A program made the position numbers and the translations under genes. This document shows, piece by piece, positions 9,078 to 16,349 of a stretch of 32,640 nt of DNA (position 1 is the first letter of the stretch; every line of letters begins with the position of its first letter). The notes below the pieces were generated by a model that was not told the origin of the DNA, ran no database searches, and saw only the letters and a program-made list of their open reading frames with translations. The DNA is from Methanobrevibacter sp. (GTDB lineage Archaea; Methanobacteriota; Methanobacteria; Methanobacteriales; Methanobacteriaceae), in NCBI RefSeq assembly GCF_017406825.1, contig NZ_JAFQXT010000038.1, positions 1-32,640 of the forward strand, given 5' to 3'.

Positions 9078-10301
9078 ATGCAATACAGAATAATCCAGAA
9101 AACCGGCGATGAAATTTCTCCATTGGGTTTTGGAGCAATGAGATTGCCACTGAAAAACGGAAAAATCGACAGGCAAAAAGCATCAGGACTGATTTATCAC
9201 GCAATTGACAATGGAGTTAATTTTATTGATACCGCATACCTCTATGGGGATAGCGAAACCTTTCTTGGAGAAGTCCTGCAGGGGGAATATAAGGAAAAGG
9301 TAATGATTTCCACAAAACTTCCCACAATCAACGTAAGAAAATATGAGGATATGGGCAAAATATTGGATGAGCAATTGAAACGCCTCCAAAGGGATTGCAT
9401 AGACTATTATCTCATTCATGCCGTTGATTTGAAGGCACTTAATCGGCTGATAAAAAGGAATCTGTTCAAGTTCATCGGTGAAGCCAAAAGTGAGGGTAAA
9501 ATCAGACATATCGGATTTTCATATCATGGTCCTAAAGAGGATTTTCCCTTATTGATTGATGCTTATGACTGGGATGTGGTGATGGTTCAGTACAATTACT
9601 TCGATGAGCATGTTCAGGCCAGCATGGAAGGCATTGAATATGCGGCTTCAAAAGGCATGGGGGTTTTTGTTATGGAACCATTGAAAGGAGGAATTCTTGC
9701 AGGCAAAATGCCTAAGGAAGCAGAAGATATATTTAAAAAAGCAAATCCCAATAAAAGCACTGCCGAATGGGCAATGGAATGGGTTTTAAATAACCGAAAT
9801 GTAACATGTGTCTTTTCAGGAATGAATAGTCTGGAACAGCTTGATGAAAACTTGGCCGTTGCAAACAGAATCACTCCATTGTCACTGAGCTTTGAGGAAA
9901 TGGAAACAATTGAACTTGTTAAAAGAGTAATGAGGAACTCCCTTAAAATCAACTGTTCGACTTGCGGTTATTGCATGCCATGCCCGCAGGGTGTAAATAT
10001 TCCGGAATGCATGAAAATATACAATGAAAAATACCTGTTTGACCATAAGGGATTTATCAATCAGTCTTTCATAGATTATTATCAGTATGTTGGCGGAATC
10101 ATGGGCAACTCTGGAAATGCGGGTAAATGCAACGCCTGCGGCAAGTGTCTGAGAAAATGCCCTCAAAAGTTGGATATAATCGAGGAACTGAAAAAGGTCA
10201 AAAAGGAATTCGAAATTCCAGGTTCTAAATATGCATTATGGTTTGTTGAACATGTCGGTTTTCCTATTTATAGGAATCTTGTTAATTTGATTAATCGTTG
10301 A
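9078..10301 (+). CDS. Aldo/keto reductase with C-terminal ferredoxin-type 4Fe-4S domain
   Basis: This 407-residue protein has an aldo/keto reductase barrel with the expected tetrad D51, Y56, K80 and H114. The C-terminal third carries two cysteine groups, CSTCGYCMPCPQG near residues 294-304 and CNACGKCLRKCP near 352-363, so it should bind iron-sulfur clusters. Such fused reductases are common in anaerobes and are annotated only as oxidoreductases; electrons may come from ferredoxin as well as NAD(P)H, which is inference. It starts one base after the glycosyltransferase stop and so looks like the last gene of the galU operon, where it could reduce a keto-sugar intermediate. That pathway role is unproven. 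Confidence 0.88.
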   Translation: MQYRIIQKTGDEISPLGFGAMRLPLKNGKIDRQKASGLIYHAIDNGVNFIDTAYLYGDSETFLGEVLQGEYKEKVMISTKLPTINVRKYEDMGKILDEQLKRLQRDCIDYYLIHAVDLKALNRLIKRNLFKFIGEAKSEGKIRHIGFSYHGPKEDFPLLIDAYDWDVVMVQYNYFDEHVQASMEGIEYAASKGMGVFVMEPLKGGILAGKMPKEAEDIFKKANPNKSTAEWAMEWVLNNRNVTCVFSGMNSLEQLDENLAVANRITPLSLSFEEMETIELVKRVMRNSLKINCSTCGYCMPCPQGVNIPECMKIYNEKYLFDHKGFINQSFIDYYQYVGGIMGNSGNAGKCNACGKCLRKCPQKLDIIEELKKVKKEFEIPGSKYALWFVEHVGFPIYRNLVNLINR

Positions 10302-10330
10302 TACTTTCTAAAAGCAAACATGATTTATGG

Positions 10331-10340
10331 TTATATACTT
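10331..10340 (+). promoter_or_regulatory. Putative TATA box for the radical SAM cassette
   Basis: TTATATACTT lies about 35-40 bases before the ATG of the small CxxC protein and after the aldo/keto reductase stop. It is followed by an AAGGTGAA ribosome binding site. The position fits the promoter of a separate transcription unit. Confidence 0.4.
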
Positions 10341-10371
10341 CAAAAACATAATATTAATTAAAGGTGAAAAA

Positions 10372-10581
10372 ATGAAACTTGAAGAACTTTTAGCGCCATG
10401 TCCAAAATGTGGTTCTAAAGATAAGATCGCTCACAGAAAAATGTTAGATAATCACCGTTCACATGCAGAGATGGATACTGTGAAATGTGAGGAATGTGGT
10501 TACATTTTCTTTGTAAACGATAATATGGAAGAAGATGAGAAAAAGAAACTATTAAACGAATTAAATAAAGTCTACGGTTAA
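10372..10581 (+). CDS. Small CPxCG protein upstream of radical SAM enzyme (TIGR04165-like candidate)
   Basis: This 69-residue acidic protein has two CxxC knuckles, C10-P-K-C13 and C39-E-E-C42, both followed by glycine as in zinc ribbons, and a charged helical tail. I chose ATG 10372 because AAGGTGAA stands just upstream; an upstream ATG at 10327 would add residues through the probable TATA box. It ends one base before the ATG of a radical SAM/SPASM enzyme. From memory, methanogen radical SAM proteins of the TIGR04083 family are often next to a short cysteine-containing peptide family (TIGR04165), and this protein would fit. It may therefore be the substrate or a partner of the enzyme. A simple zinc-ribbon protein is the alternative. 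Family membership was not checked. Confidence 0.8.
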   Translation: MKLEELLAPCPKCGSKDKIAHRKMLDNHRSHAEMDTVKCEECGYIFFVNDNMEEDEKKKLLNELNKVYG

Positions 10582-10582
10582 A

Positions 10583-11710
10583 ATGACATTTCATGTAATG
10601 ATTATCCCTACATTAAACTGCCCATCAAGATGCAAATACTGTTGGGGTTCTGAAAATAAGAAGGAAATGATGGATTTGGAAGTCATTGACCAAATCATCA
10701 ATTGGTTAGGTGATTTTAGAGATGATAAGGTTCACTTCACATTCCATGGAGGAGAACCTCTTCTTGCAGGTTATGATTTTTATGAATATGCGCTTGAAAG
10801 GCTTTCAAAACTGGAAAATTTTGAAGGTTTTTCCCTACAGAGCAACATTTGGCTTTTAACGGATGAACTCATTGATCTGTTTGTAAAATATAATGTTGTT
10901 GTAAGCACAAGCATTGACGGGCCAAAGGAGATTAACGATTATCAAAGGGGAGACGGCTACTTTGATAAGACAATGTCTAAATATGAGCTTGCCAAAAGCA
11001 AAGGGCTAATCATTAATTTTGTTTTAACGGTAACTGATTATTCAAAGGATTTCTCCGATGAATTATACGAATTCTTCAAAGGAGAAAAAATGAATCTAAA
11101 GATTCACGCCGCTCTGCCTTCACTTAGGGGAGACAATGCAGACCCTTGGGCACTAGACCAGGAAGAGCACGGCAAACTGCTTGTCGATTGGTTGGACAAA
11201 TATCTTTATGATTTGGATAAGTTCACTGTAATGGATTTGGACCATATCTGCAAATCATCACTTAGAAGAAGAGGAACTCTATGCACATTTGCGGATTGCA
11301 TTGGAACAACATTGGCTGTCGGATCAGATGGTTCAATATATCCTTGTTACAGATTTGTTGGAATGCCTGAGTATGTTTTGGGAAATGTATCTTCAAATCC
11401 GAGCTTTGATGACTTGAAGGAATCCGATGCATGGGCAAAACTCATGGAATTTAGGGATTATGTGGATGAAAACTGCAAAAAATGCAGATATGTAAAATAT
11501 TGTGAAGGAGGATGTCCTTATAATGCAATTGTTGCATATCAAACTCCACAGGCTGTTGATCCACAATGTACCGCTTATAAAATGATTTTCGGCGAAGTTT
11601 CAAAAAGGATGAATAAGGAATTCGCCAAATCCGCTTTTGGAATGGGTGCGCCGGCTCCTAGAAAGGAAGGTGAACCATTCAGCATTATGGATTTGGCCAT
11701 GAAACCATAA
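10583..11710 (+). CDS. Radical SAM/SPASM putative peptide-modifying enzyme
   Basis: This 375-residue enzyme has the radical SAM cluster motif C13xxxC17xxC20 and the SAM-binding GGE at 56-58. Its C-terminal SPASM-type domain has auxiliary-cluster cysteines at about 234, 239, 255, 298, 301, 307, 311 and 329, including GSIYPC and CEGGCP segments. This architecture is shared by anaerobic sulfatase-maturing enzymes and by enzymes that modify ribosomal peptides. Within methanogens it resembles the TIGR04083 (Mhun_1560) family, an assignment from memory. The start is coupled to the upstream small CPxCG gene (one base apart), and a 41-residue four-cysteine protein follows nine bases downstream. That context favours peptide or protein modification. 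The substrate and chemistry are unknown. Confidence 0.88.
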   Translation: MTFHVMIIPTLNCPSRCKYCWGSENKKEMMDLEVIDQIINWLGDFRDDKVHFTFHGGEPLLAGYDFYEYALERLSKLENFEGFSLQSNIWLLTDELIDLFVKYNVVVSTSIDGPKEINDYQRGDGYFDKTMSKYELAKSKGLIINFVLTVTDYSKDFSDELYEFFKGEKMNLKIHAALPSLRGDNADPWALDQEEHGKLLVDWLDKYLYDLDKFTVMDLDHICKSSLRRRGTLCTFADCIGTTLAVGSDGSIYPCYRFVGMPEYVLGNVSSNPSFDDLKESDAWAKLMEFRDYVDENCKKCRYVKYCEGGCPYNAIVAYQTPQAVDPQCTAYKMIFGEVSKRMNKEFAKSAFGMGAPAPRKEGEPFSIMDLAMKP

Positions 11711-11719
11711 GGTGTAATA

Positions 11720-11845
11720 ATGATTTGTGATGATTGTAAGCACTTGGAGTTCAGAAACAAGTACAAGATTGTCTGTAAAATTCATGACCATCTTTTGTTG
11801 GATGTCAAACAGTGTCAAAAATTTGAACAAAAAGAGGATGAATAG
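11720..11845 (+). CDS. 41-residue four-cysteine mini-protein
   Basis: A complete short reading frame follows the radical SAM gene by nine bases, with AAGGTG just after that gene's stop and an ATG six bases beyond. The product has C3xxC6, C19 and C32 followed by xxF, plus H22 and H24. The CxxC-x12-C-x12-C spacing is regular and looks like a small metal-binding knuckle. It is charged at the C-terminus (EQKEDE) and has no signal peptide or membrane segment. I do not recognise a named family. Position suggests co-expression with the radical SAM enzyme, either as its substrate or as an accessory protein. It could also be an unrelated zinc-binding protein. Confidence 0.65.
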   Translation: MICDDCKHLEFRNKYKIVCKIHDHLLLDVKQCQKFEQKEDE

Positions 11846-11943
11846 ATTGCCTTCTTAATCTGACTATTTTCAATTCAAATCTATTAAGAGGATTATACTT
11901 TTTTTTAATATGTTTTTGCGAATTATACTTTTCACCATTTTCT

Positions 11944-11987
11944 AGTAATACGTACTATATAAATGAACTCAAAAAAAAGTAATACTT
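11944..11987 (+). repeat. Promoter-like repeat, copy 1
   Basis: AGTAATAC at 11944-11951 and AGTAATACTT at 11978-11987 are direct repeats whose starts are 34 bases apart. Between them lie a TATA-like TATATAAAT (11956-11964), GAACTC and an A-run. The unit is repeated twice more before the ATPase gene. Confidence 0.75.
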
Positions 11988-12017
11988 TTATATACTATTT
12001 TTGACAAAATTAATATT

Positions 12018-12060
12018 AGTAATACTGAGTATATAAATGAACTCAAAAAAAGTAATACTT
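12018..12060 (+). repeat. Promoter-like repeat, copy 2
   Basis: AGTAATACT at 12018-12026 and AGTAATACTT at 12051-12060 have starts 33 bases apart and flank TATATAAAT (12030-12038), then GAACTC and an A-run as in copy 1. The left half-site merges into a perfect ATACT-G-AGTAT palindrome at 12022-12032. Confidence 0.75.
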
Positions 12061-12139
12061 TTTGGCTGTTTGGTATTTACGAAATTTAATTTTTTGAAGG
12101 GTTCCAAATTTTTTTGGTATGCCTTTAAAAAAATTTTTG

Positions 12140-12182
12140 AGTAATACTGGGTATTTAAATAAATTCAAAAAAAGTAATACTT
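12140..12182 (+). repeat. Promoter-like repeat, copy 3 (likely the ATPase promoter)
   Basis: AGTAATACT at 12140-12148 and AGTAATACTT at 12173-12182 have starts 33 bases apart and flank TATTTAAAT (12152-12160). The expected transcription start, about 25 bases after the TATA-like element, falls at the right half-site, immediately before the AGAGGTG ribosome binding site of the P-type ATPase. A protein bound to the two half-sites would cover the promoter, so this could be an operator. That reading is inferred. Confidence 0.6.
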
Positions 12183-12195
12183 AGAGGTGTTTTGT

Positions 12196-14244
12196 GTGAT
12201 TGACGAAATAACTGATTTCCTATTTGGTCTGAAAATGACAATTATTTCAGGGATATTTCTATTAATAGCAGTTATTTTTATGATATTTGGAATCAACACT
12301 CCAATCTATCTAAACCCCGCATGGGGAACAGTGATAATAAGCGGTATTCCAATGCTGCTTCTGGCGATGACTAGGCTAATCCGCGAAAAATGGATTTCAT
12401 CAGCATTATTAATTGCAATAGCCATGGTGGCATCACTTTTAATAGGTGAAATATTCGCAGCGGGTGAAGTTGCATGGATTATGGCATTAGGAGCTCTTCT
12501 GGAAGATTGGACTGTTGAAAGAGCTAAAAAAGGTTTGAGAAATCTAATCAATTTAACTCCGCAAACCGGTAGGAGAATCACAGGCGATGTGGAGGAAGTG
12601 GTTCCTGTTGATAAGATTAAAATTGGAGATATCCTAAGGATCCTTCCTGGTGAAAGCGTACCTGTAGACGGTGAAATAATTAGTGGGAATTCTTCAATTG
12701 ACCAATCAATCATGACTGGTGAATCATTGCCTATTGACAAGGAAGTGGGTGATGAGGTATTCTGCGGAACCATAAATCTGTATGGTGCAATTGACATCAA
12801 AGCAACTAGCTTAGGTGAAAATTCATCACTTCAAAAATTAATTGATTTGGTAAAGGCAGCTGATGAAAAACAAGCTCCAACTCAAAGAATTGCTGATAAA
12901 TGGGCAACTTGGCTAGTTCCTATCGCATTATTTATTGCAATTGCTGCATGGCTAGTGACCGGCAATGTTGAGAGAGGAGTCACAGTTTTAGTTGTATTTT
13001 GTCCTTGTGCCTTGATTTTGGCAACACCTACTGCCATTATGGCAGCTATAGGTCAAGCAACCAAATATGGTGTATTGATTAAATCTGGTGAGGCTCTGGA
13101 AACATTAGGAGGATTAAATACTTTAGTATTCGATAAAACAGGTACTTTAACTTATGGTAATTTAGAAGTTTCTGATATTATCTCCTTAAGTGATGATTTG
13201 TCTGATTTGGATTTGCTTAAACTCACAGCATCCTGTGAAAAATTAAGTGAACATCCTTTGGCAAAAGCGATTGTGAATTATGCAAAAGAAGCTAAAATAA
13301 TTATTGAAGAACCAAAAGACTTTAAGATGTATCCTGGAAAAGGAGTTACATGTACAAATTCTTTTGGTAAGGTATATGCAGGAAACTCCAAATATTTAAT
13401 CGAAAATAATTTTGATATTAATATTGATAATTATTTAAATCAATTGAAAAATGATGGAAAAGCTTCAATTATCGTTGCATTAAACGATCAGGTTGTCGGA
13501 TTAATCGGATTATCTGATGTGATACGTGAAGATTCTAAAGGCATGATTGAAAACTTGCATGAATTAGGGACTGAAACCGTATTGCTAACTGGAGATAATA
13601 CAGAAACTGCTAATTACTTTGCTTCAAAAGTGGGAATTGGTAAAGTTTATGGAAATTTACTTCCTCAAGAAAAGCTTGATTGGATAGAAAAACTCAAAAG
13701 TGAAGGTAAAAAAGTATGTATGATTGGAGATGGTGTTAATGATGCACCTGCCCTTAAAACTGCCGATGTAAGCGTCGCAATGGGTTCAGTTGGAAGTGAT
13801 GTTGCAATTGAGGCGGCAGATATTGCACTTTTAGGTGATGATATCGGAAAAATTCCATATCTTAAAAAATTATCCAATTCCACATTATTCACTATTAAAG
13901 CAAATATTGCAATTTCAATGACAATCAATGCAGTGGCTATCTTTTGTTCTGTATTAGGTCTTCTAAATCCTGTAACCGGAGCTATTGTCCACAATGCAGG
14001 GTCATGTCTGGTTGTATTGAATGCAGCATTATTATATGACCGACATTTCGATGATTCAATTAAAAAGATAGATACTGAGAATGTGGAACATTCACATTAC
14101 CATTTCCACAATGACAGTGAACATGCACATTCACATGAGGGCATTGAAATAATTGATGAAATCAAGACAGATTCAGGAATTAAACATATTCATGTGCACA
14201 AGCATGCACTTGACAGACAAAGTTGTGAGGCTTATCACAACTAA
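12196..14244 (+). CDS. Heavy-metal translocating P1B-type ATPase with His-rich tail
   Basis: This membrane pump (682 residues from this start) has the actuator motif TGES at about 174-177, the metal-channel motif CPC at 269-271 and the phosphorylation motif DKTGTLT from 313. SEHPLAKA is the nucleotide-domain HP motif near 353, and GDGVNDAPAL begins near 511. There is no N-terminal metal-binding (HMA) domain. Instead the last 50 residues are rich in histidine (HSHYHFHN, HAHSHEG, HIHVHKH). The last helix contains HNAGSCLVVLN, which does not plainly match the copper type, so Zn, Cd, Co, Ni or Cu export all remain possible. I prefer GTG 12196, because AGAGGTG at 12183-12189 is well spaced from it; GTG 12187 overlaps that site. 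The triple promoter-like repeat upstream suggests metal-responsive control. Confidence 0.92.
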   Translation: MIDEITDFLFGLKMTIISGIFLLIAVIFMIFGINTPIYLNPAWGTVIISGIPMLLLAMTRLIREKWISSALLIAIAMVASLLIGEIFAAGEVAWIMALGALLEDWTVERAKKGLRNLINLTPQTGRRITGDVEEVVPVDKIKIGDILRILPGESVPVDGEIISGNSSIDQSIMTGESLPIDKEVGDEVFCGTINLYGAIDIKATSLGENSSLQKLIDLVKAADEKQAPTQRIADKWATWLVPIALFIAIAAWLVTGNVERGVTVLVVFCPCALILATPTAIMAAIGQATKYGVLIKSGEALETLGGLNTLVFDKTGTLTYGNLEVSDIISLSDDLSDLDLLKLTASCEKLSEHPLAKAIVNYAKEAKIIIEEPKDFKMYPGKGVTCTNSFGKVYAGNSKYLIENNFDINIDNYLNQLKNDGKASIIVALNDQVVGLIGLSDVIREDSKGMIENLHELGTETVLLTGDNTETANYFASKVGIGKVYGNLLPQEKLDWIEKLKSEGKKVCMIGDGVNDAPALKTADVSVAMGSVGSDVAIEAADIALLGDDIGKIPYLKKLSNSTLFTIKANIAISMTINAVAIFCSVLGLLNPVTGAIVHNAGSCLVVLNAALLYDRHFDDSIKKIDTENVEHSHYHFHNDSEHAHSHEGIEIIDEIKTDSGIKHIHVHKHALDRQSCEAYHN

Positions 14245-14255
14245 TCTTTTTTTTT
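14221..14255 (+). terminator. Terminator hairpin at the end of the ATPase gene (possible second operator)
   Basis: AGTTGTGA (14221-14228) and TCACAACT (14235-14242) form a perfect eight-base stem with a six-base loop. It includes the stop codon and is followed by a nine-base T run at 14247-14255. This is a good terminator for the ATPase. The same palindrome strongly resembles the one 36 bases downstream, so it may also be a protein-binding site. Confidence 0.6.
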
Positions 14256-14256
14256 A

Positions 14257-14278
14257 AATTGTGAAGTTCAACACAATT
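14257..14278 (+). promoter_or_regulatory. Palindromic operator candidate for hisG
   Basis: AATTGTG and CACAATT form a perfect inverted repeat with an eight-base spacer, directly upstream of a TTAATATATATTTG TATA-like stretch and the hisG start. The 22-base length and the TTGTGA half-site match the preceding palindrome at 14221-14242. No T run follows, so a protein-binding site is more likely than a terminator. Confidence 0.45.
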
Positions 14279-14318
14279 AATATATATTTGAAATTCTAAC
14301 ATAATTGTAGGTATTATT

Positions 14319-15308
14319 ATGAATGAAAAAATAATTCTTGGACTTCCTAAGGGAAGTTTAAATAATGTAAAAAGAGGCAATACTTATCAGTTATTTGTAG
14401 ATGCAGGTTATGAAGTTAAAGGATATGAACCTGGTGATGAGTCCTATGAAATTGAAATTTTAAATGATGATGATATCATTGCTTTTCTCACCCGTCCACA
14501 ATCCACTCCTGTAGAACTGAACAGAGGTATGATTGACATTGCTATTGTTGGTGAGGATTGGATTAAGGAAGAATCAGTATTGAGAAAAACAAACACTGTT
14601 AAAATCGGTGATCTTGATTATGGCAAAACCCGTCTGATAGTTGCGGTTCCTAAAGATTCACCATATGATAATCTATCTGATTTGTTTAGAGCTAATAAAG
14701 ATAGGAAAACTCCTATTTTATGTTTCACAGAATATCCTAACTTAACTAGGAAATTTATCATGGAAAATGAGGTTTATCAGGAAATCTACGGAGATTCAGT
14801 TCCTTTTGTACAGGTCAGGGGTTTGACTGATGGAGATAACGAGATGGTTCAGGTTATCAACTCCGATGGTGCAACAGAGGTATACATTGCAAAAGGTGCC
14901 GATTTGATTGTTGATAATACTCAAACAGGAAGCAGTTTGAGAAAAGCTGGTTTAAAGGAAATTGAAACAATCCTTCATTCTTCAGCGGGCCTTTATGCTG
15001 GTGTGAGCTGCACCGGCGAGAAACTTGAAAAGGCTCAGATGATTTATGAACAGCTATTGGGAGCAATCACTGCCAAAAAATATTTCGATGTCAAATTCAA
15101 CATTGCCAATTCCAAGATTGAAGAGGTTTCCGATTATCTGATTGGCAATAAGCTTTGTGCAGATGAACCGACAATTACTCCAGGTTCTGATTTTTCACAA
15201 ATCAATGTATTGATTCCCAAATCAAAATTCCCTGAAATGGTTGATGCAATCAAAGGATTTGATGCAACTTCCATCATTAGAAATGATTTGAAGCAGCTGG
15301 TTGAATAA
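14319..15308 (+). CDS. hisG: ATP phosphoribosyltransferase, long form
   Basis: This 329-residue enzyme catalyses the first step of histidine synthesis, joining ATP and PRPP. GLPKGSL near residues 8-14 and [10 protein letters not shown] near 72-81 are typical of the catalytic domains, and [29 protein letters not shown] matches the PRPP-binding region. The length, with a C-terminal segment from about 235 onward, fits the long HisG form. That form carries a regulatory histidine-binding domain and needs no HisZ partner. No other histidine gene is adjacent; it appears to be transcribed alone. AGGT precedes the ATG by several bases. A palindromic operator candidate and TATA-like sequence lie upstream, and a T-rich stretch follows. 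Confidence 0.92.
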   Translation: MNEKIILGLPKGSLNNVKRGNTYQLFVDAGYEVKGYEPGDESYEIEILNDDDIIAFLTRPQSTPVELNRGMIDIAIVGEDWIKEESVLRKTNTVKIGDLDYGKTRLIVAVPKDSPYDNLSDLFRANKDRKTPILCFTEYPNLTRKFIMENEVYQEIYGDSVPFVQVRGLTDGDNEMVQVINSDGATEVYIAKGADLIVDNTQTGSSLRKAGLKEIETILHSSAGLYAGVSCTGEKLEKAQMIYEQLLGAITAKKYFDVKFNIANSKIEEVSDYLIGNKLCADEPTITPGSDFSQINVLIPKSKFPEMVDAIKGFDATSIIRNDLKQLVE

Positions 15309-15438
15309 TCATTTCACTTTTTTTTAATTTTTGAACATTTTTCAATAAGTATCTTCCAATTATCATTATAAATCATTAACATTTATTAAGTATACTTTAC
15401 ATAAATTAATATATTATTATTTAGATGGGGATGCAAAC

Positions 15439-16341
15439 ATGTTAACATCTGTTCAAAAGGAAATATTGCAAAACTTAATTAATTTGTATCAATCCTCAAA
15501 CGGCAAATCTATTAAGGGAGAAGACATTGCTGAGGTTATGAATAGGAATCCTGGAACCATTCGTAATCAGATGCAATCATTAAGAAGCCTGGGTTTGGTT
15601 AAGGGAGTACCTGGTCCGCGAGGAGGATACAAGCCAACAATTGAAGCGTACCATTCTTTAAACATTTCAGTTTCCGATAACGATTCCATTGTACCCATTT
15701 ATAAAAATGGCAGTAAAATGGAAGGAATATCTGTTGCAAGAATCGAATTTACAAGTGTTCCTCAACCCAGTGAATGTGAAGCTGCAATCAAAGTATTGGG
15801 AAGTATTAAAGACTTGAATCTGGGAGATAAGATAAGCATAGGCCCAACACCGGTAAACAACTTGGGAGTCATGGGCACCATCGTTGGCCGTGATGATATG
15901 GACAACATTCTTCTGGTAGATACAAGCACAATAAGAAGCATACCGAAAAAGACCGTCGGCGACATTGCAAGCAGAGATGTGGTATCATTCACAGTTGACT
16001 GCTCTGTAAAGGAAGCGGCAAGAAAATTAACTGAAAAGGGAATAGACGGCGCTCCGGTAATAAAAAACGGCAAAATCGTGGGAGTATTCACCCTAACTGA
16101 CCTTGTCAATGCAATAGCCAACGATAAAGAAGACAAAACAGTTGGCGAATTGATGTCAACAAATGTGGTTATAGTAAATGAGGATTTAAAGATAGCCAAT
16201 GCCATTGATGTCATGCTTAAAAAGTCAATCTCAAGACTGATTATCGCGGACAATGACAATACTCTGCTTGGAATTGTTACAAGAACAGATTTAATTGACA
16301 GCATTACAAATCTAAAACAGTTCCCTATAATTACCAATTAA
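15439..16341 (+). CDS. HTH-CBS transcriptional regulator
   Basis: This 300-residue protein has an N-terminal helix-turn-helix at about residues 1-65, with IKGEDIAEVMNRNPGTIRNQMQSLRSLGLV followed by a GPRGGYKPT wing. The middle domain (about 75-160) is unrecognised. Two CBS motifs follow at about 168-225 (VGDIASRDVVSF...) and 230-290 (VGELMSTNVVIV...). CBS pairs bind adenine nucleotides, so the protein probably couples transcription to energy or nucleotide status; this is inferred from the domains. Its 3' neighbour, deoxyhypusine synthase, begins eight bases later. An AAGTATACTT palindrome at 15388-15397 precedes a TATA-like stretch and could be an autoregulatory site. Confidence 0.88.
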   Translation: MLTSVQKEILQNLINLYQSSNGKSIKGEDIAEVMNRNPGTIRNQMQSLRSLGLVKGVPGPRGGYKPTIEAYHSLNISVSDNDSIVPIYKNGSKMEGISVARIEFTSVPQPSECEAAIKVLGSIKDLNLGDKISIGPTPVNNLGVMGTIVGRDDMDNILLVDTSTIRSIPKKTVGDIASRDVVSFTVDCSVKEAARKLTEKGIDGAPVIKNGKIVGVFTLTDLVNAIANDKEDKTVGELMSTNVVIVNEDLKIANAIDVMLKKSISRLIIADNDNTLLGIVTRTDLIDSITNLKQFPIITN

Positions 16342-16349
16342 GTGATTCA

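Larger units (their letters stand above)
11846..12195. other. Gene-free AT-rich regulatory stretch before the P-type ATPase
   Basis: About 350 bases separate the mini-protein from the P-type ATPase start. I find no convincing gene here. The stretch holds three copies of a promoter-like repeat, listed separately. Upstream of those lie two copies of ATTATACTTTT at 11892-11902 and 11922-11932, 30 bases apart, which look like diverged half-sites of the same motif. T-rich runs near 11899-11907 could end the radical SAM transcript. Confidence 0.6.

Noticed and set aside
10327..10371. N-terminal extension of the small CPxCG protein
   Set aside because: It would translate through the likely TATA box and lies before a good AAGGTGAA ribosome binding site, so ATG 10372 is preferred.
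11944..12182. Possible short CRISPR array
   Set aside because: The three repeats are unevenly spaced (74 and 122 bases between starts), each contains a TATA-like element, and no cas gene is nearby.
12306..12800. 164-codon open frame on the minus strand
   Set aside because: It is antisense to the P-type ATPase actuator region and shows no motif or ribosome binding site.
14221..14242. CRP-type binding site (TGTGA-N6-TCACA)
   Set aside because: The match to the bacterial consensus is exact but no CRP-like system is expected in a methanogen; a terminator or an unrelated regulator site fits better.
15762..16337. Long open frame of 191 codons on the minus strand
   Set aside because: It lies wholly inside the well-supported HTH-CBS gene, is rich in S/T/L/I as expected of an antisense shadow, and has no family motif.
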